From NCBI GenBank assembly GCA_017937405.1, contig JAGBDS010000050.1:1-44851 (forward strand): DNA of 44,851 nt. Reading direction: 5' to 3'. Each line of letters opens with the position of its first letter. The stretch's first letter is position 1. Both the position numbers and the translations under genes were made by a program. The DNA comes from Oscillibacter sp. (GTDB lineage: Bacteria > Bacillota > Clostridia > Oscillospirales > Oscillospiraceae). Shown piece by piece: positions 1 through 9,762 of this stretch. Under the pieces are notes generated by a model. That model did no database searches. It was not told the origin of the DNA and saw only the letters and a program-made list of their open reading frames with translations.

Positions 1-68
1 TTAGCAGAGTGTCGGTAAAACAGTAGCCTACAAAAATACGGCGACTGTCGGTACGGATTGGCGAAATG

Positions 69-112
69 AAAACGCTCGTAAATCAGATTTAGTTCTGATT
101 TACGAGCGTTTT
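69..112. terminator. Bidirectional rho-independent terminator
   Basis: A perfect 19-bp inverted repeat (69-87 and 94-112) has a 6-nt loop and runs of T on both strands. It sits 8 bp past the stop of the minus-strand XRE gene and would end its transcript. It could also stop transcription entering from the left. The stretch 1-68 shows nothing coding; an 8-bp word TGTCGGTA occurs twice (10-17 and 46-53). Confidence 0.85.
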
Positions 113-119
113 TCACTTA

Positions 120-965
120 TCAGCGTTTTTTCTTGCCCTTGCCGTGTTTTTGATACGGACTTGCCTTGCCCCTTTGGCTGTACGGACTTTTCAGATGCTT
201 GGACTTTTTCAGTATGTTGATCTGCGTCACAAATTCTTCCGGTGTCAACGTATCATAATCAATGCCGAGGGATGCAAGGAATACACGAGCCTTCTTTTCT
301 TCTTCGCTACCCTCATAACTCATAGCGGTTTCAAGTTGCTTTTGTACTTCTGCCGCAGGAGTTTCCGCATCAGCGGTCAGTGCGTCCTTTTGATGTGCGT
401 CCCGAATATCCCGCATAATGCCGTCCATATCGTTATGCACCACATGGCTGAAATAATCATCTTCATTGATCTGTGCCAATTCTAAAGTGCGAACATACAG
501 ATCGTTCTCGCCGGGATTGTACTTCTCCATCACCTGCCGCCGGGTGGCATCCAGTACCGCATTGGTATCCTTGATCCGCATATCAGCGATCCGGTCAACG
601 AAAATTTCCATATCTACCATCAACCGCTGAAAATCCTTGTGGGTTGCCATTTCACACAGCAGACGGTTGTTGATCTTTCCACTTTTCAATAACGCAATCA
701 TATCATCACTCAAATGCAGATCGTGAAGGTCTGTGTTTGGGTGGTTTTTTGTTTCTGCCCGTGCAAGCAGATAGTCCGTGGAAACTTCGTAGAATTTTGC
801 CAGTTCAACAATGCTGTATGGGCTTATGTCCTTGTTCTCGCCCGTTTCATACTTGCCGAGGGCAGATTTTGAAATGCCCGTTGCTTCTGCAAGCTGCTCC
901 AAGGTCAAGTGCCGTTCTACGCGTAAATCCTTTAATCGTTCCGGTATTGTGAGACTTATCTGCAT
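120..965 (-). CDS. XRE-family helix-turn-helix transcriptional regulator
   Basis: Predicted 281-aa DNA-binding regulator. An N-terminal lambda-repressor-type HTH (about residues 5-65) is seen in the pattern LTLEQLAEATGISKSALGKYE followed by a VSTDYLLA-type segment typical of XRE proteins. The rest is a hydrophilic helical region rich in E, D and K, ending in a very basic tail (KHGKGKKKR). The ATG at 965 is preferred over the upstream ATG at 992 because AGAAAGGGGG lies 6 nt before it. Such long XRE proteins with acidic helical extensions are common in Firmicute mobile elements. The gene faces away from the rest of the element and probably represses it across the 966-1560 interval. The exact target is unknown. 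Confidence 0.8.
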   Translation of the reverse strand: MQISLTIPERLKDLRVERHLTLEQLAEATGISKSALGKYETGENKDISPYSIVELAKFYEVSTDYLLARAETKNHPNTDLHDLHLSDDMIALLKSGKINNRLLCEMATHKDFQRLMVDMEIFVDRIADMRIKDTNAVLDATRRQVMEKYNPGENDLYVRTLELAQINEDDYFSHVVHNDMDGIMRDIRDAHQKDALTADAETPAAEVQKQLETAMSYEGSEEEKKARVFLASLGIDYDTLTPEEFVTQINILKKSKHLKSPYSQRGKASPYQKHGKGKKKR

Positions 966-1560
966 AACAGTCCCCCTTTCTGCTTTGTCCATAAGCGTGG
1001 AAATATCGAATTTTCACGTCCTTTTCCTACCTTTTGGATATACGGGAAAGGGCGAATTTTTTCGCTAAAATATTACTGTAAAGACACCTGTCCTTTGAAA
1101 ATTGAATGACCGTCCGAACGGGATATGTTCTCCGGCGAAGTATCGCCATGACAGCGAAAGCAAGAGCGTACCAAAGAGAACGAAACGCCGGGGTGAGATT
1201 CCCGGGCAGGAACGACGTTCGGGTAAAACGGCAAAATAGACACCTGAAAAACGATAAGTAAAGACAGTCTATGTGAAATCAGCGAATAAAACACTGTATT
1301 TGTGCCGCTATCGCTATCAAACGGTGATGCGCCGCATAGCGAACACGATATGCTGTTTCGTGTGTGTTTGCGTCAATCTGTGTAAATGCACACGATACGG
1401 CGAAATCGATATGTGTCCCTTATGAACAGGGGTACAGGGGCGAAATTTCCAGCGGATTTTCGTCCAATACCAAACAACGCCCTGCGATGAATGGGATATG
1501 CCACCTAACATATCCATTATACCACAGAGCGAATAAAAAATAGAGAGGTAAATTGTAAAT
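966..1560. promoter_or_regulatory. Noncoding control region with several inverted repeats
   Basis: Nearly 600 bp without a credible gene lies between the divergent XRE regulator and the small protein at 1561. Short complementary words are dense between 1110 and 1230: CCGAACG with CGTTCGG, GGCG with CGCC around AAGTAT, and CCGGG with CCCGG around GTGAGATT. Between 1330 and 1460 there are repeated CACGATA/CGATATG words. A TACAGGGG word at 1432-1439 also occurs in the oriT hairpin at 9463-9470. This could hold promoters for both flanking genes, a structured RNA, or a second transfer or replication site. I cannot decide which. Confidence 0.4.
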
Positions 1561-2407
<847 letters not shown>

Positions 2408-2428
2408 AATATCCGTTTCTACAGAAAT

Positions 2429-2573
2429 GTGTACCTTTCTGTAAATGGATACACTAATCCATATTACAAGTATTATATCACAGAACCGTCTGTAGTTCCA
2501 TATCAAATTTGTTAATATTTTCATTCTTTGGCGAATGGAAAAAAGGCGAAAATCGGGTTACAGAAAGGTACAC
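2429..2573. repeat. Perfect 16-bp inverted repeats bounding a 113-bp segment (candidate invertible switch)
   Basis: The left repeat at 2429-2444 (GTGTACCTTTCTGTAA) and the right repeat at 2558-2573 are exact reverse complements. They enclose an AT-rich 113-bp segment containing a promoter. The layout of invertase gene, inverted repeats, promoter and large surface protein gene is that of a phase-variable switch. Inversion would flip the enclosed promoter relative to the surface gene that starts at 2729. Confidence 0.7.
2472..2480 (-). promoter_or_regulatory. Extended -10 promoter pointing left, inside the inverted-repeat segment
   Basis: On the minus strand the segment reads TGATATAAT: a perfect TATAAT at 2472-2477 with the TGn extension at 2478-2480. 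No good -35 box sits 17 nt upstream; a TTGATA lies at 23 nt. As written, transcription would run leftward, away from the surface protein gene. After inversion between the flanking repeats it would run rightward into it. A weaker TATTAT can be read on the plus strand at 2471-2476. Confidence 0.5.
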
Positions 2574-2609
2574 TTTTTCACTAACGGAAATGAAGGAGGG
2601 CGCAGAGTG

Positions 2610-2672
2610 ATGCGACCATTTGAAAACGGTGTTTGTCCGAGCAGACCGCCCGATCTGCGCCTGCGGGAATAG
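2610..2672 (+). CDS. Possible 20-codon leader peptide
   Basis: A short open frame with ATG at 2610 and TAG at 2670-2672 encodes about 20 residues (starting MRPFENG). It is preceded by GAAGGAGGG at a workable distance and lies in the 5' leader of the giant surface protein gene. A small hairpin (GCAGA with TCTGC) falls inside it. It may be a leader peptide affecting downstream translation, or chance. Confidence 0.3.
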   Translation: MRPFENGVCPSRPPDLRLRE

Positions 2673-2728
2673 ACGGGGTGAATATGACAACTTTACAAAA
2701 AACAAAATTTCCACAAGGAGAAAACAAT

Positions 2729-5700
2729 ATGAAAAAACGAATTTTGAGTATGATGCTCAGCATTGTGATGGTATTCACGATGCTGCCCGCGTTCTCGCTG
2801 ACGGCAAGTGCGGCGGACGCTCACACCCATGCTATCACCAGTGGTAGTGATGAACTGACTTGGACACCGATCACCCAACTCTCCGAAATCACCGAGGCGG
2901 GAAATTACTATCTGACAGCGGATATTCTGATGACAAGCAATCTGAATATTTCCGACGAAGTTAATCTCTGTCTTAATGGAAATAAAATTTATACCCAAAC
3001 TGGCTCAAGCTACGGCACTGTAAAGGTCGCTTTCGGCGGCACTTTGAATATCTGTGACTGCTCTGCGGGCGGTACCGGTATCATCACCACTGTCCGCGGT
3101 CAGTTTGCGCTTGAAAACAAAGGAACTGTGAATCTTTACAGCGGTTCGGTTGAGCGGGATTGCGATGATAGTGAAGCTGCTGTCAAGAATCACTCCGGTG
3201 CGATTTTCAATATGCACGGCGGTGAGATCTGCGGCAATGCGATGGGCTTTAAGAACGAAGGAACGCTGAACATTTCCGGCGGAACGGTTTCTGTCCAGCG
3301 CAGCGCCATCCAGGCAGATGCCGGCGAGGTAACGGTCTCGGGGAATGCGATGATCACCACCTCCGACACCTCCACTTGGGCGACAGTCAGTATCTATGGC
3401 GGCACATTCAATATTCAGGGTGGTACCGTTACGCACGGTAATGGCAAAACAGCCATTCAGGTTCCCTCCGGCACCAGTGAGTTGAATATTTCCAGCGGTA
3501 CTGTTACTACCGGCGGAGGAAACGCATTGTATCTGGTTTCTTCCGATGCAGATGTCAATATCACCGGCGGCTCCATCAGCAATACTTTGGGCAGCGTTAG
3601 TTATTCCAGTAATGCCGGTCAGCGAAAAGGATGGGGTATCAGTGTGGCCGGCTTTAAATCTCTGACCGTTTCTGGTGCTCCTGCGATCGATGAGATCTAT
3701 CTGCCTGCAGGGTATACTATCACCGTGGGCCAGAACGGCCTGTCCAATACGACTCCCATCGGCGTATACTGCGCAGGTTCTGCGCCTGCTGCTGTGACCG
3801 GACAGAACGATCAGGACTATAGTGGTTATTTTACTGCGAAAGCCAACAGCAGCAGCTATCATGTTTACAATGACAATAATACGGTCATGTTTGGTCTGAT
3901 TAATTCCTATGACGTGACTGTGGGCAGCACCACCAACGGTACTGTGACTTCCGACACTGAAACCGCCGTAGAGAGACAGACTGTGTTCTTGACCGTCAGC
4001 CCTGCAGACGGCTATGAACTGGATACCCTCTCTGTCAAAGATGCCAACGACCAAACCGTGCCCGTTGGCACCAGCAACGACAAGTATATGTTCGTCATGC
4101 CCGGCAGCGATGTGACCGTTACCGCGACATTCAAGGAGATCGTTGCGGCTCCTGCTGACACAATAACCGTCGAATCCCCCAGAGGAGACAGCAAAGAGAT
4201 CACCATTGATTTCTCGAAAACTGTCGGCGATCTGAAAAATGCTGTTGCGCAAGAGTTTGGTGTGACTTTTGGCGGTGAAAGCGAATACAGGCTGTTCGGC
4301 GAGGATTTGAGCTATCCGAACAGCAAGCTGGATGATGATACCAAGGTGCTTTCCGCCATCGGGTTTGAAAGCGGCCAGACAGTTCACCTTGAAAAGAGCA
4401 CAAATTGGGATGCCTCCGGTAGCGAACCCATCAAGATTTTTGGCCTGACCATCACCGGCGGCAAGGGCTCTCAGGAGCCTTACGGTGATTACACCAATGT
4501 AGATTACTACTGGAATTACTACTACAAGACTATCACCATCAAAAGTGATGCGAACATCACCATTTCCGGCACCGGTGAGCGCAATACCAATATCATTATT
4601 AAAAATGCAGGCAGTGGTAAATATACCAACCTGACGATCTCGGATTTGAGCCTGACCAATGATGATGGCGATTGCATCAATGTGCAGTCCGATTCGTGGG
4701 TCAAATTGACAGTCATGGGCAACAATACCCTGACGTCCACAGGAGAAAACACTCCCTATACAGCAGATCAGGACCCTGCTCTTACTCTGACCAATTCCGG
4801 CGCTTATCTCAAAATCATGAGCGCAAGCACCGGCACCCTGACAGCCACCACAAATATCGCCGGTCAGCCGGGTATCGGCACTTATGACAATACCTCCGAA
4901 GTATGGGGTATTGAGATCCTTGGCGGAACGATCATCGCAAACGGCGGAAAGAATGCTCCGGGTATCAGGGCACAGGCTGTCTGCATCTACGGCGGAAATG
5001 TCACTGCCAATGGCGGCATCGCTACCTATGGTACAAACGCGCTTTACGAAAATCAGCTGGAAATTCGCGGCGGCACGGTAGTGGCCACCTCCGACACTAA
5101 GGCGCTCAGTACCGCTCCTGTTCTGACCAATTACACCTACCACACCGCAACGGCAAGCGTAAATTCCGATGGAACAAATGCAGTTACCTATGACAGCACG
5201 GCAAATGATACCTACAAGTATTTCAAAATCGAACCTCGTAATGTATATACTGTCACTGTTGCCGATTCTTCCAACGGCTCCGTGACTGCCGACCCCGCCG
5301 CCGCAGGAGCGGGTGACAACATCACGCTGACCATCGCCCCTGAAAATGGCTATACACTTGATACCCTGACTGTCAAGGATGCCGCCAACGCAGATGTGTC
5401 CGTCTCCGGTGAGGGGAACATCCGCACCTTCATCATGCCGGCAGGGGATGTTACCATTACTGCAACATTTGAGCAGGACATTCCAGAAGTGCCTGGTTCA
5501 ATCACCGTGGGCGATTTCACTATCACACCCACCGACGGCTCCAGTGAACTGACCGCAGACACTGACTATGTCTACAAGAATGGTGTTCTCAACGTTATGA
5601 CTACCACGCCCGTCACCATCGCCATGAGAAGCGGCGTGAGCACGACAGAAGAAACGATCGTAGTCGATGGGACTGACGGCGAGGCTTCCGTAACCTTTGA

Positions 5701-8700
5701 CAGCATTGCCATCAACACGACAGAGGATGATGCTATTTCTGTTAAGGGTACAAATGAAGTTACACTTACATTTACCGGTGATAGCACCTTGACAGCTGCT
5801 GATGACGCTATCGTTGCCAAAAGCACTGTGCCGCTTGTTCTGACAAGCACAGACGAAGGCTCTCTTTCCATCAGCGATACGAAATACGGTATTTATTTGG
5901 ATGGAAGCACCGAGGGCGGCGGTGTTACGATTAACGGGAATATCCAGCTTGATATTTCCAATGCCGACATAAACAAATCCTATGGTATCTATTTGAAAAA
6001 TGTCGGTGATTTGATTATCAGCGGTTCTCCCGTTATAAACATTGACACCTATGGCTCGGCACTCGATGCACAAAACATTGAAATTTCCGGCGGTGTGCTT
6101 ACATTGAAGAACGACAAAAACCGTGTGATCCAAGCGGATGACGGACATACAGTTACCATCAGCGGAAATGCCGATATCCACATTCTTGAAGCAGCAGGCG
6201 GAATTGATGCAAGCGAGGATGAGATTGAAGGCGAGAACGGTGAGGAAATCATCGTTCCCGGAAAAATCATCATCACCGACAATGCAAAAGTAAAAATGTA
6301 TAACCCCGATGCGCAAGGAAATCGTATCGGCGGTGTGAGTGAATATCCTTTAAGTGCCAGCGAACTTACCATTGATAAAAATGCAGTTGTTGATGTATAT
6401 ATCGACGGAAACGGTTACGGCTTCTACGGGGATAAGACCACCATTACCGACAATGCGGACGTTGACCTGAAGATCGTGACAACCACTGCCTCCAGCCGAT
6501 CTGCCATCCGTATTTCAGGCGCTCCCTTAGAAATATCCGGCAATGCTACCGTTGACATTGTTATTGACGGTGCAAAAGTATACGGACTGTATGGCGCATC
6601 GGAAACTGTAAATATTTCCGGCTCTGCGGTTGTAAACATCAAGGGCGCATACCGCGGTATTTATGCCGATTATATCAATGTGTACGGCAATGCTAAGGTT
6701 GATGTGTCCGAAGATAAGAATTACGCAATTTACTGCGATGACGGTGCATTCACGATCAGTGATACTGCTACTGTTACAGCATCCTCCGATAATGGTGCGG
6801 TTAATTTCTATGCAAAACCGAAAGTCATTACTGTAACTCCTGCCGAAGGCAAGGTATACGCCATCACGCAGGGCGATTCCAAAGCTGATCCAGCGACAAA
6901 GTACTGCACTGAAAAAACAGATGTAAGCAATGACTCTGCGAAGAAATACTTCCACGCAGAAGCCATCGACACCGTGCCGATCACCGAAGCGTCCGTAGAA
7001 ATCAATGCTCCTGTGAAGAACGGCACACCCGCCACCACGGCTGAGACTGCAAGCGACGTAAACTACACAGTATCCGCTGTTACCTGGAACGGCGATCCCA
7101 CGAAGTTCCTCGGCGGCACCGAGTATACCGCAACCTTTACCCTGACTCCGGATGCCGGATATGCGTTTGTATCCGATACTGCTGTTACTGTTGCAGGCGC
7201 AACGATTGTTGATAAGACGCTCAACGGCGACGGTTCTCTGACGGTAAATGCCAAGTTCCCCGCGACCGACGCAGCTGTTCCTGTTTCTATTGCAGTCAAG
7301 ACCGAACCCGGTGATGTGGAATACACCTACGGCGACGAGTTTGATCCCACCGGTCTGGTCATCACCGTCACCAACGATGACGGAACAGCACAGGATGTAA
7401 CCTATAACGACGAGACAGCGGACGATTTCGCTTTCTCTCCTAATGAACTGACGGTTGCAACCACCCAAATTACTGTAACTTACGCGGGCAAGACTGCGGA
7501 AATTGGTATTACTGTGGCAAAGCAGCCTGTAACGGCTCCCGAAAATGCAGGAAACAAGCAGTTTACCGGCGAAACCCTTAGAGCATATGTTGACGTAACG
7601 GACAAGCCCTATACGGTAGCCACCAATGAGGGCGGCATCAACGTAGGCGAATACGATGTAGTTCTTACTCTGACCGATCCTGACAACTACAAGTGGAGCG
7701 ACAGCGAAGGTGTTGATAAAACCATTAAGTTCAGCATCACAAAGGCGGATGCCCTGACGCTGAACGGCACAGCCACTATGGTTAAGGATCATGCAAATCA
7801 CACCGTTGAAATCGACTTGACCGCCATCAGCGGTTATCCCACCAACCCCGGCGGCACGCCCGCTTTCGCTCTTACAAGCGGAGATGGCTATAACGGTCTG
7901 ACATCCGTCACTTTGAACGGAAGTGTGCTGACTTTGGTGGCGGATAAAACCACAAACGATACTGTCGATACGGTAACTGTTGCTGTCACCGGCATGGGCA
8001 ACTATGCTGACACTACGACCATCACGATTACTGTCAACTATACCGATAAGTCCGTTGTCACGATTTCCGGTGTAGAAGCTGCTGAAAATCTGATTTACAG
8101 CGGGGAGACACAGCACGGTTATACCGGAACGCCTTCCAGTGAATATAACGGTGCATATACCATTACCTACACTGGCACAGACAAGACCGGCAAGGTTTAT
8201 GGTCCTACTTCGGACGCACCTGTTAACGCAGGAGACTACAGCGTAACTTTTGCGGTGCCTGACAGCAGTACGCAGTATGCAGGAAGCAAGACAATTAACT
8301 TTACGATCAACAAAAAGTCTATAACCGTGAGCGCAGACAATAAAGAAGCGTATGTATGGGGACGTATGCCGGAGTTGACTTATAAGGCAGTTGGTCTGAT
8401 TGGAAATGATACCATCAACGTGGAACTGAGCTGTGATGCCAATATGAACCGCGTGGGTGAATATCCCATTGTTGTCAACGCAAACGATGAAAGCGGCAAT
8501 TATGAGATTACCGCCGTGAACGGAACGCTGACCGTAAAGATGATCTACATCCCGATCGTCAATCCCACCTATCCGCCTGTTGTTGAGGATTCCGACAACG
8601 GCGATGTGACCGTATCTCCCAAGAATCCCGAAAAGGGCGATACCGTGACCATCACCCCCGATCCCGATGCAGGCTACGAAGTGGACGAAGTAATTGCCAC

Positions 8701-9415
8701 CGACAAGAACGGCAATCCCGTAACAGTTATCGACAATGGCGACGGCACGTACAGCTTCAAGCAGCCGAACAGCAAGGTCACGATTGAAGTAACTTACAAG
8801 AAGATCGACACAACTTGCCCGCGCGACCGGACTTGCCCGATGTACGGCTATACCGATCTTGACAGAACCGCATGGTATCACGATGGCGTACACTACTGCA
8901 TCGAAAATGGTTTGATGCAGGGTATCGGCAACAATCAGTTTGCGCCCAGCAGCACGACCACCCGCGCCATGATCGTTACGATCCTGTGGAGACTGGAAGG
9001 TAGCCCCGTTGTGAACTACGCAATGGACTTCGAGGATGTTGCAGCAAATCAGTGGTACACCGAAGCCATCCGCTGGGCAGCCAAGGAAAAGATCGTGGAG
9101 GGCTACGGTAACGGCAAGTTTGGTACGAACGATGCCATCACCCGTGAGCAGATGGTGACCATCATGTACCGCTATGCCAAGTACAAGGGCTACGATGTTT
9201 CCGTTGGCGAGAACACCAATATTCTCTCCTACGGCGACGCTTTTGACGTGGCTGAATGGGCGATCCCCGCTATGCAGTGGGCTTGCGGCGAGGGCATCAT
9301 CACCGGTATTGCCGACGGCAGCACCATGAACCTTGACCCGCAGGGCAACGCAACGAGAGCACAGGCTGCAGCCATCCTGCAGCGGTACTGCGAAAACGTA
9401 GCGAAAAAGGACTAA
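2729..9415 (+). CDS. Giant S-layer-anchored surface protein with beta-solenoid, ubiquitin-like, Ig-like and SLH domains
   Basis: 2228-aa secreted cell-surface protein. A signal peptide (MKKRILSMMLSIVMVF, cleaved near SAADA) follows AAGGAG at 8 nt; an in-frame ATG at 2684 is a less likely start. Domains in order, approximate residues: right-handed beta-solenoid (50-325); InlB-B-like repeat (390-470); a ubiquitin-like beta-grasp segment (477-558); second beta-solenoid (564-835); InlB-B-like repeat (838-915); third beta-solenoid (928-1365); Ig-like and MBG-type domains (1412-1945); third InlB-B-like repeat (1953-2025); three SLH domains (2037-2225) for attachment to cell-wall polymers. There is no LPXTG sorting signal. 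It is probably an adhesin or glycan-binding protein. It sits downstream of the candidate invertible promoter, so expression is likely phase variable. The ligand is unknown. Confidence 0.85.
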   Translation: MKKRILSMMLSIVMVFTMLPAFSLTASAADAHTHAITSGSDELTWTPITQLSEITEAGNYYLTADILMTSNLNISDEVNLCLNGNKIYTQTGSSYGTVKVAFGGTLNICDCSAGGTGIITTVRGQFALENKGTVNLYSGSVERDCDDSEAAVKNHSGAIFNMHGGEICGNAMGFKNEGTLNISGGTVSVQRSAIQADAGEVTVSGNAMITTSDTSTWATVSIYGGTFNIQGGTVTHGNGKTAIQVPSGTSELNISSGTVTTGGGNALYLVSSDADVNITGGSISNTLGSVSYSSNAGQRKGWGISVAGFKSLTVSGAPAIDEIYLPAGYTITVGQNGLSNTTPIGVYCAGSAPAAVTGQNDQDYSGYFTAKANSSSYHVYNDNNTVMFGLINSYDVTVGSTTNGTVTSDTETAVERQTVFLTVSPADGYELDTLSVKDANDQTVPVGTSNDKYMFVMPGSDVTVTATFKEIVAAPADTITVESPRGDSKEITIDFSKTVGDLKNAVAQEFGVTFGGESEYRLFGEDLSYPNSKLDDDTKVLSAIGFESGQTVHLEKSTNWDASGSEPIKIFGLTITGGKGSQEPYGDYTNVDYYWNYYYKTITIKSDANITISGTGERNTNIIIKNAGSGKYTNLTISDLSLTNDDGDCINVQSDSWVKLTVMGNNTLTSTGENTPYTADQDPALTLTNSGAYLKIMSASTGTLTATTNIAGQPGIGTYDNTSEVWGIEILGGTIIANGGKNAPGIRAQAVCIYGGNVTANGGIATYGTNALYENQLEIRGGTVVATSDTKALSTAPVLTNYTYHTATASVNSDGTNAVTYDSTANDTYKYFKIEPRNVYTVTVADSSNGSVTADPAAAGAGDNITLTIAPENGYTLDTLTVKDAANADVSVSGEGNIRTFIMPAGDVTITATFEQDIPEVPGSITVGDFTITPTDGSSELTADTDYVYKNGVLNVMTTTPVTIAMRSGVSTTEETIVVDGTDGEASVTFDSIAINTTEDDAISVKGTNEVTLTFTGDSTLTAADDAIVAKSTVPLVLTSTDEGSLSISDTKYGIYLDGSTEGGGVTINGNIQLDISNADINKSYGIYLKNVGDLIISGSPVINIDTYGSALDAQNIEISGGVLTLKNDKNRVIQADDGHTVTISGNADIHILEAAGGIDASEDEIEGENGEEIIVPGKIIITDNAKVKMYNPDAQGNRIGGVSEYPLSASELTIDKNAVVDVYIDGNGYGFYGDKTTITDNADVDLKIVTTTASSRSAIRISGAPLEISGNATVDIVIDGAKVYGLYGASETVNISGSAVVNIKGAYRGIYADYINVYGNAKVDVSEDKNYAIYCDDGAFTISDTATVTASSDNGAVNFYAKPKVITVTPAEGKVYAITQGDSKADPATKYCTEKTDVSNDSAKKYFHAEAIDTVPITEASVEINAPVKNGTPATTAETASDVNYTVSAVTWNGDPTKFLGGTEYTATFTLTPDAGYAFVSDTAVTVAGATIVDKTLNGDGSLTVNAKFPATDAAVPVSIAVKTEPGDVEYTYGDEFDPTGLVITVTNDDGTAQDVTYNDETADDFAFSPNELTVATTQITVTYAGKTAEIGITVAKQPVTAPENAGNKQFTGETLRAYVDVTDKPYTVATNEGGINVGEYDVVLTLTDPDNYKWSDSEGVDKTIKFSITKADALTLNGTATMVKDHANHTVEIDLTAISGYPTNPGGTPAFALTSGDGYNGLTSVTLNGSVLTLVADKTTNDTVDTVTVAVTGMGNYADTTTITITVNYTDKSVVTISGVEAAENLIYSGETQHGYTGTPSSEYNGAYTITYTGTDKTGKVYGPTSDAPVNAGDYSVTFAVPDSSTQYAGSKTINFTINKKSITVSADNKEAYVWGRMPELTYKAVGLIGNDTINVELSCDANMNRVGEYPIVVNANDESGNYEITAVNGTLTVKMIYIPIVNPTYPPVVEDSDNGDVTVSPKNPEKGDTVTITPDPDAGYEVDEVIATDKNGNPVTVIDNGDGTYSFKQPNSKVTIEVTYKKIDTTCPRDRTCPMYGYTDLDRTAWYHDGVHYCIENGLMQGIGNNQFAPSSTTTRAMIVTILWRLEGSPVVNYAMDFEDVAANQWYTEAIRWAAKEKIVEGYGNGKFGTNDAITREQMVTIMYRYAKYKGYDVSVGENTNILSYGDAFDVAEWAIPAMQWACGEGIITGIADGSTMNLDPQGNATRAQAAAILQRYCENVAKKD

Positions 9416-9450
9416 ACGAACGACAAGCTAAATAATCCCTTGGTTACAAG

Positions 9451-9516
9451 GGCGCACTTCTATACAGGGGTGTTCCACACCCCTGTATTGGTGCGCGGAG
9501 GATACTTCGTATCCTC
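9451..9516. other. oriT of the MobQ/RSF1010 type
   Basis: The minus strand contains AAGTGCGCCCTTG, matching the RSF1010/R1162 nick-region core (TAAGTGCGCCCT). Beside it lies a nested inverted repeat: outer arms GCGCAC/GTGCGC (9452-9457 and 9491-9496) and perfect inner 12-bp arms at 9462-9473 and 9477-9488 with a 3-nt loop. A further 8-bp hairpin follows at 9498-9516. The site lies about 0.6 kb upstream of a MobA/MobL relaxase, the family that nicks this kind of site. The exact nick position is inferred from the RSF1010 pattern. Confidence 0.75.
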
Positions 9517-9525
9517 ACGAGGCAG

Positions 9526-9557
9526 AACAGCCCTGACACCCGAATGTCAGGGCTGTT
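9526..9557 (+). terminator. Terminator-like hairpin after the surface protein gene
   Basis: Perfect 13-bp stem (9526-9538 with 9545-9557), loop CCCGAA, followed by a short T run. It is the first good terminator candidate after the giant gene. The rest of the 9416-9762 gap also holds the oriT, a small CAAGGGA/TCCCTTG hairpin near 9577-9597, and a second terminator at 9690-9725. No gene is seen in the gap. Confidence 0.55.
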
Positions 9558-9689
9558 TTCCGTCACTCCGTTCCGACAAGGGACTGCATCCCTTGCGCCG
9601 CTTTGCGGCTATCCCTGCACACCCGTCATTTGGGAACGGTTTTGACAAACCATTCCCAAACGACAAGTCTGAAAAGAATACTGTACATA

Positions 9690-9725
9690 GACCGTCTGCC
9701 GTTTCCGAACAGCAGGCGGTCTTTT
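9690..9725 (+). terminator. Terminator-like hairpin upstream of the mobilization genes
   Basis: A 10-bp stem (9690-9699 with 9712-9721, one G-U pair) is followed by TTTT. It lies about 40 bp before the DUF3847-like gene, so it would shield the mob operon from upstream transcription or act as an attenuator. Confidence 0.5.
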
Positions 9726-9762
9726 CATATCCATCTACCGAAATTAAAGGAGGTCAATCACT

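Noticed and set aside
1175-1240. Resemblance of GGGGTGAGATTCCCGGGCAGG to a cobalamin-type riboswitch core
   Set aside because: The other conserved riboswitch blocks are missing and neighbouring genes have no link to cobalamin.
3005-5143. Long minus-strand open frame (712 codons) opposite the surface protein
   Set aside because: It lies wholly inside the giant surface gene, has no ribosome site and reads as low-complexity residues typical of an antisense shadow of Thr/Ser/Gly-rich coding DNA.
6527-8893. Long minus-strand open frame (788 codons) opposite the surface protein
   Set aside because: Same reason: a shadow of the plus-strand repeats, with odd Cys/Ile/Val composition and no start signals.
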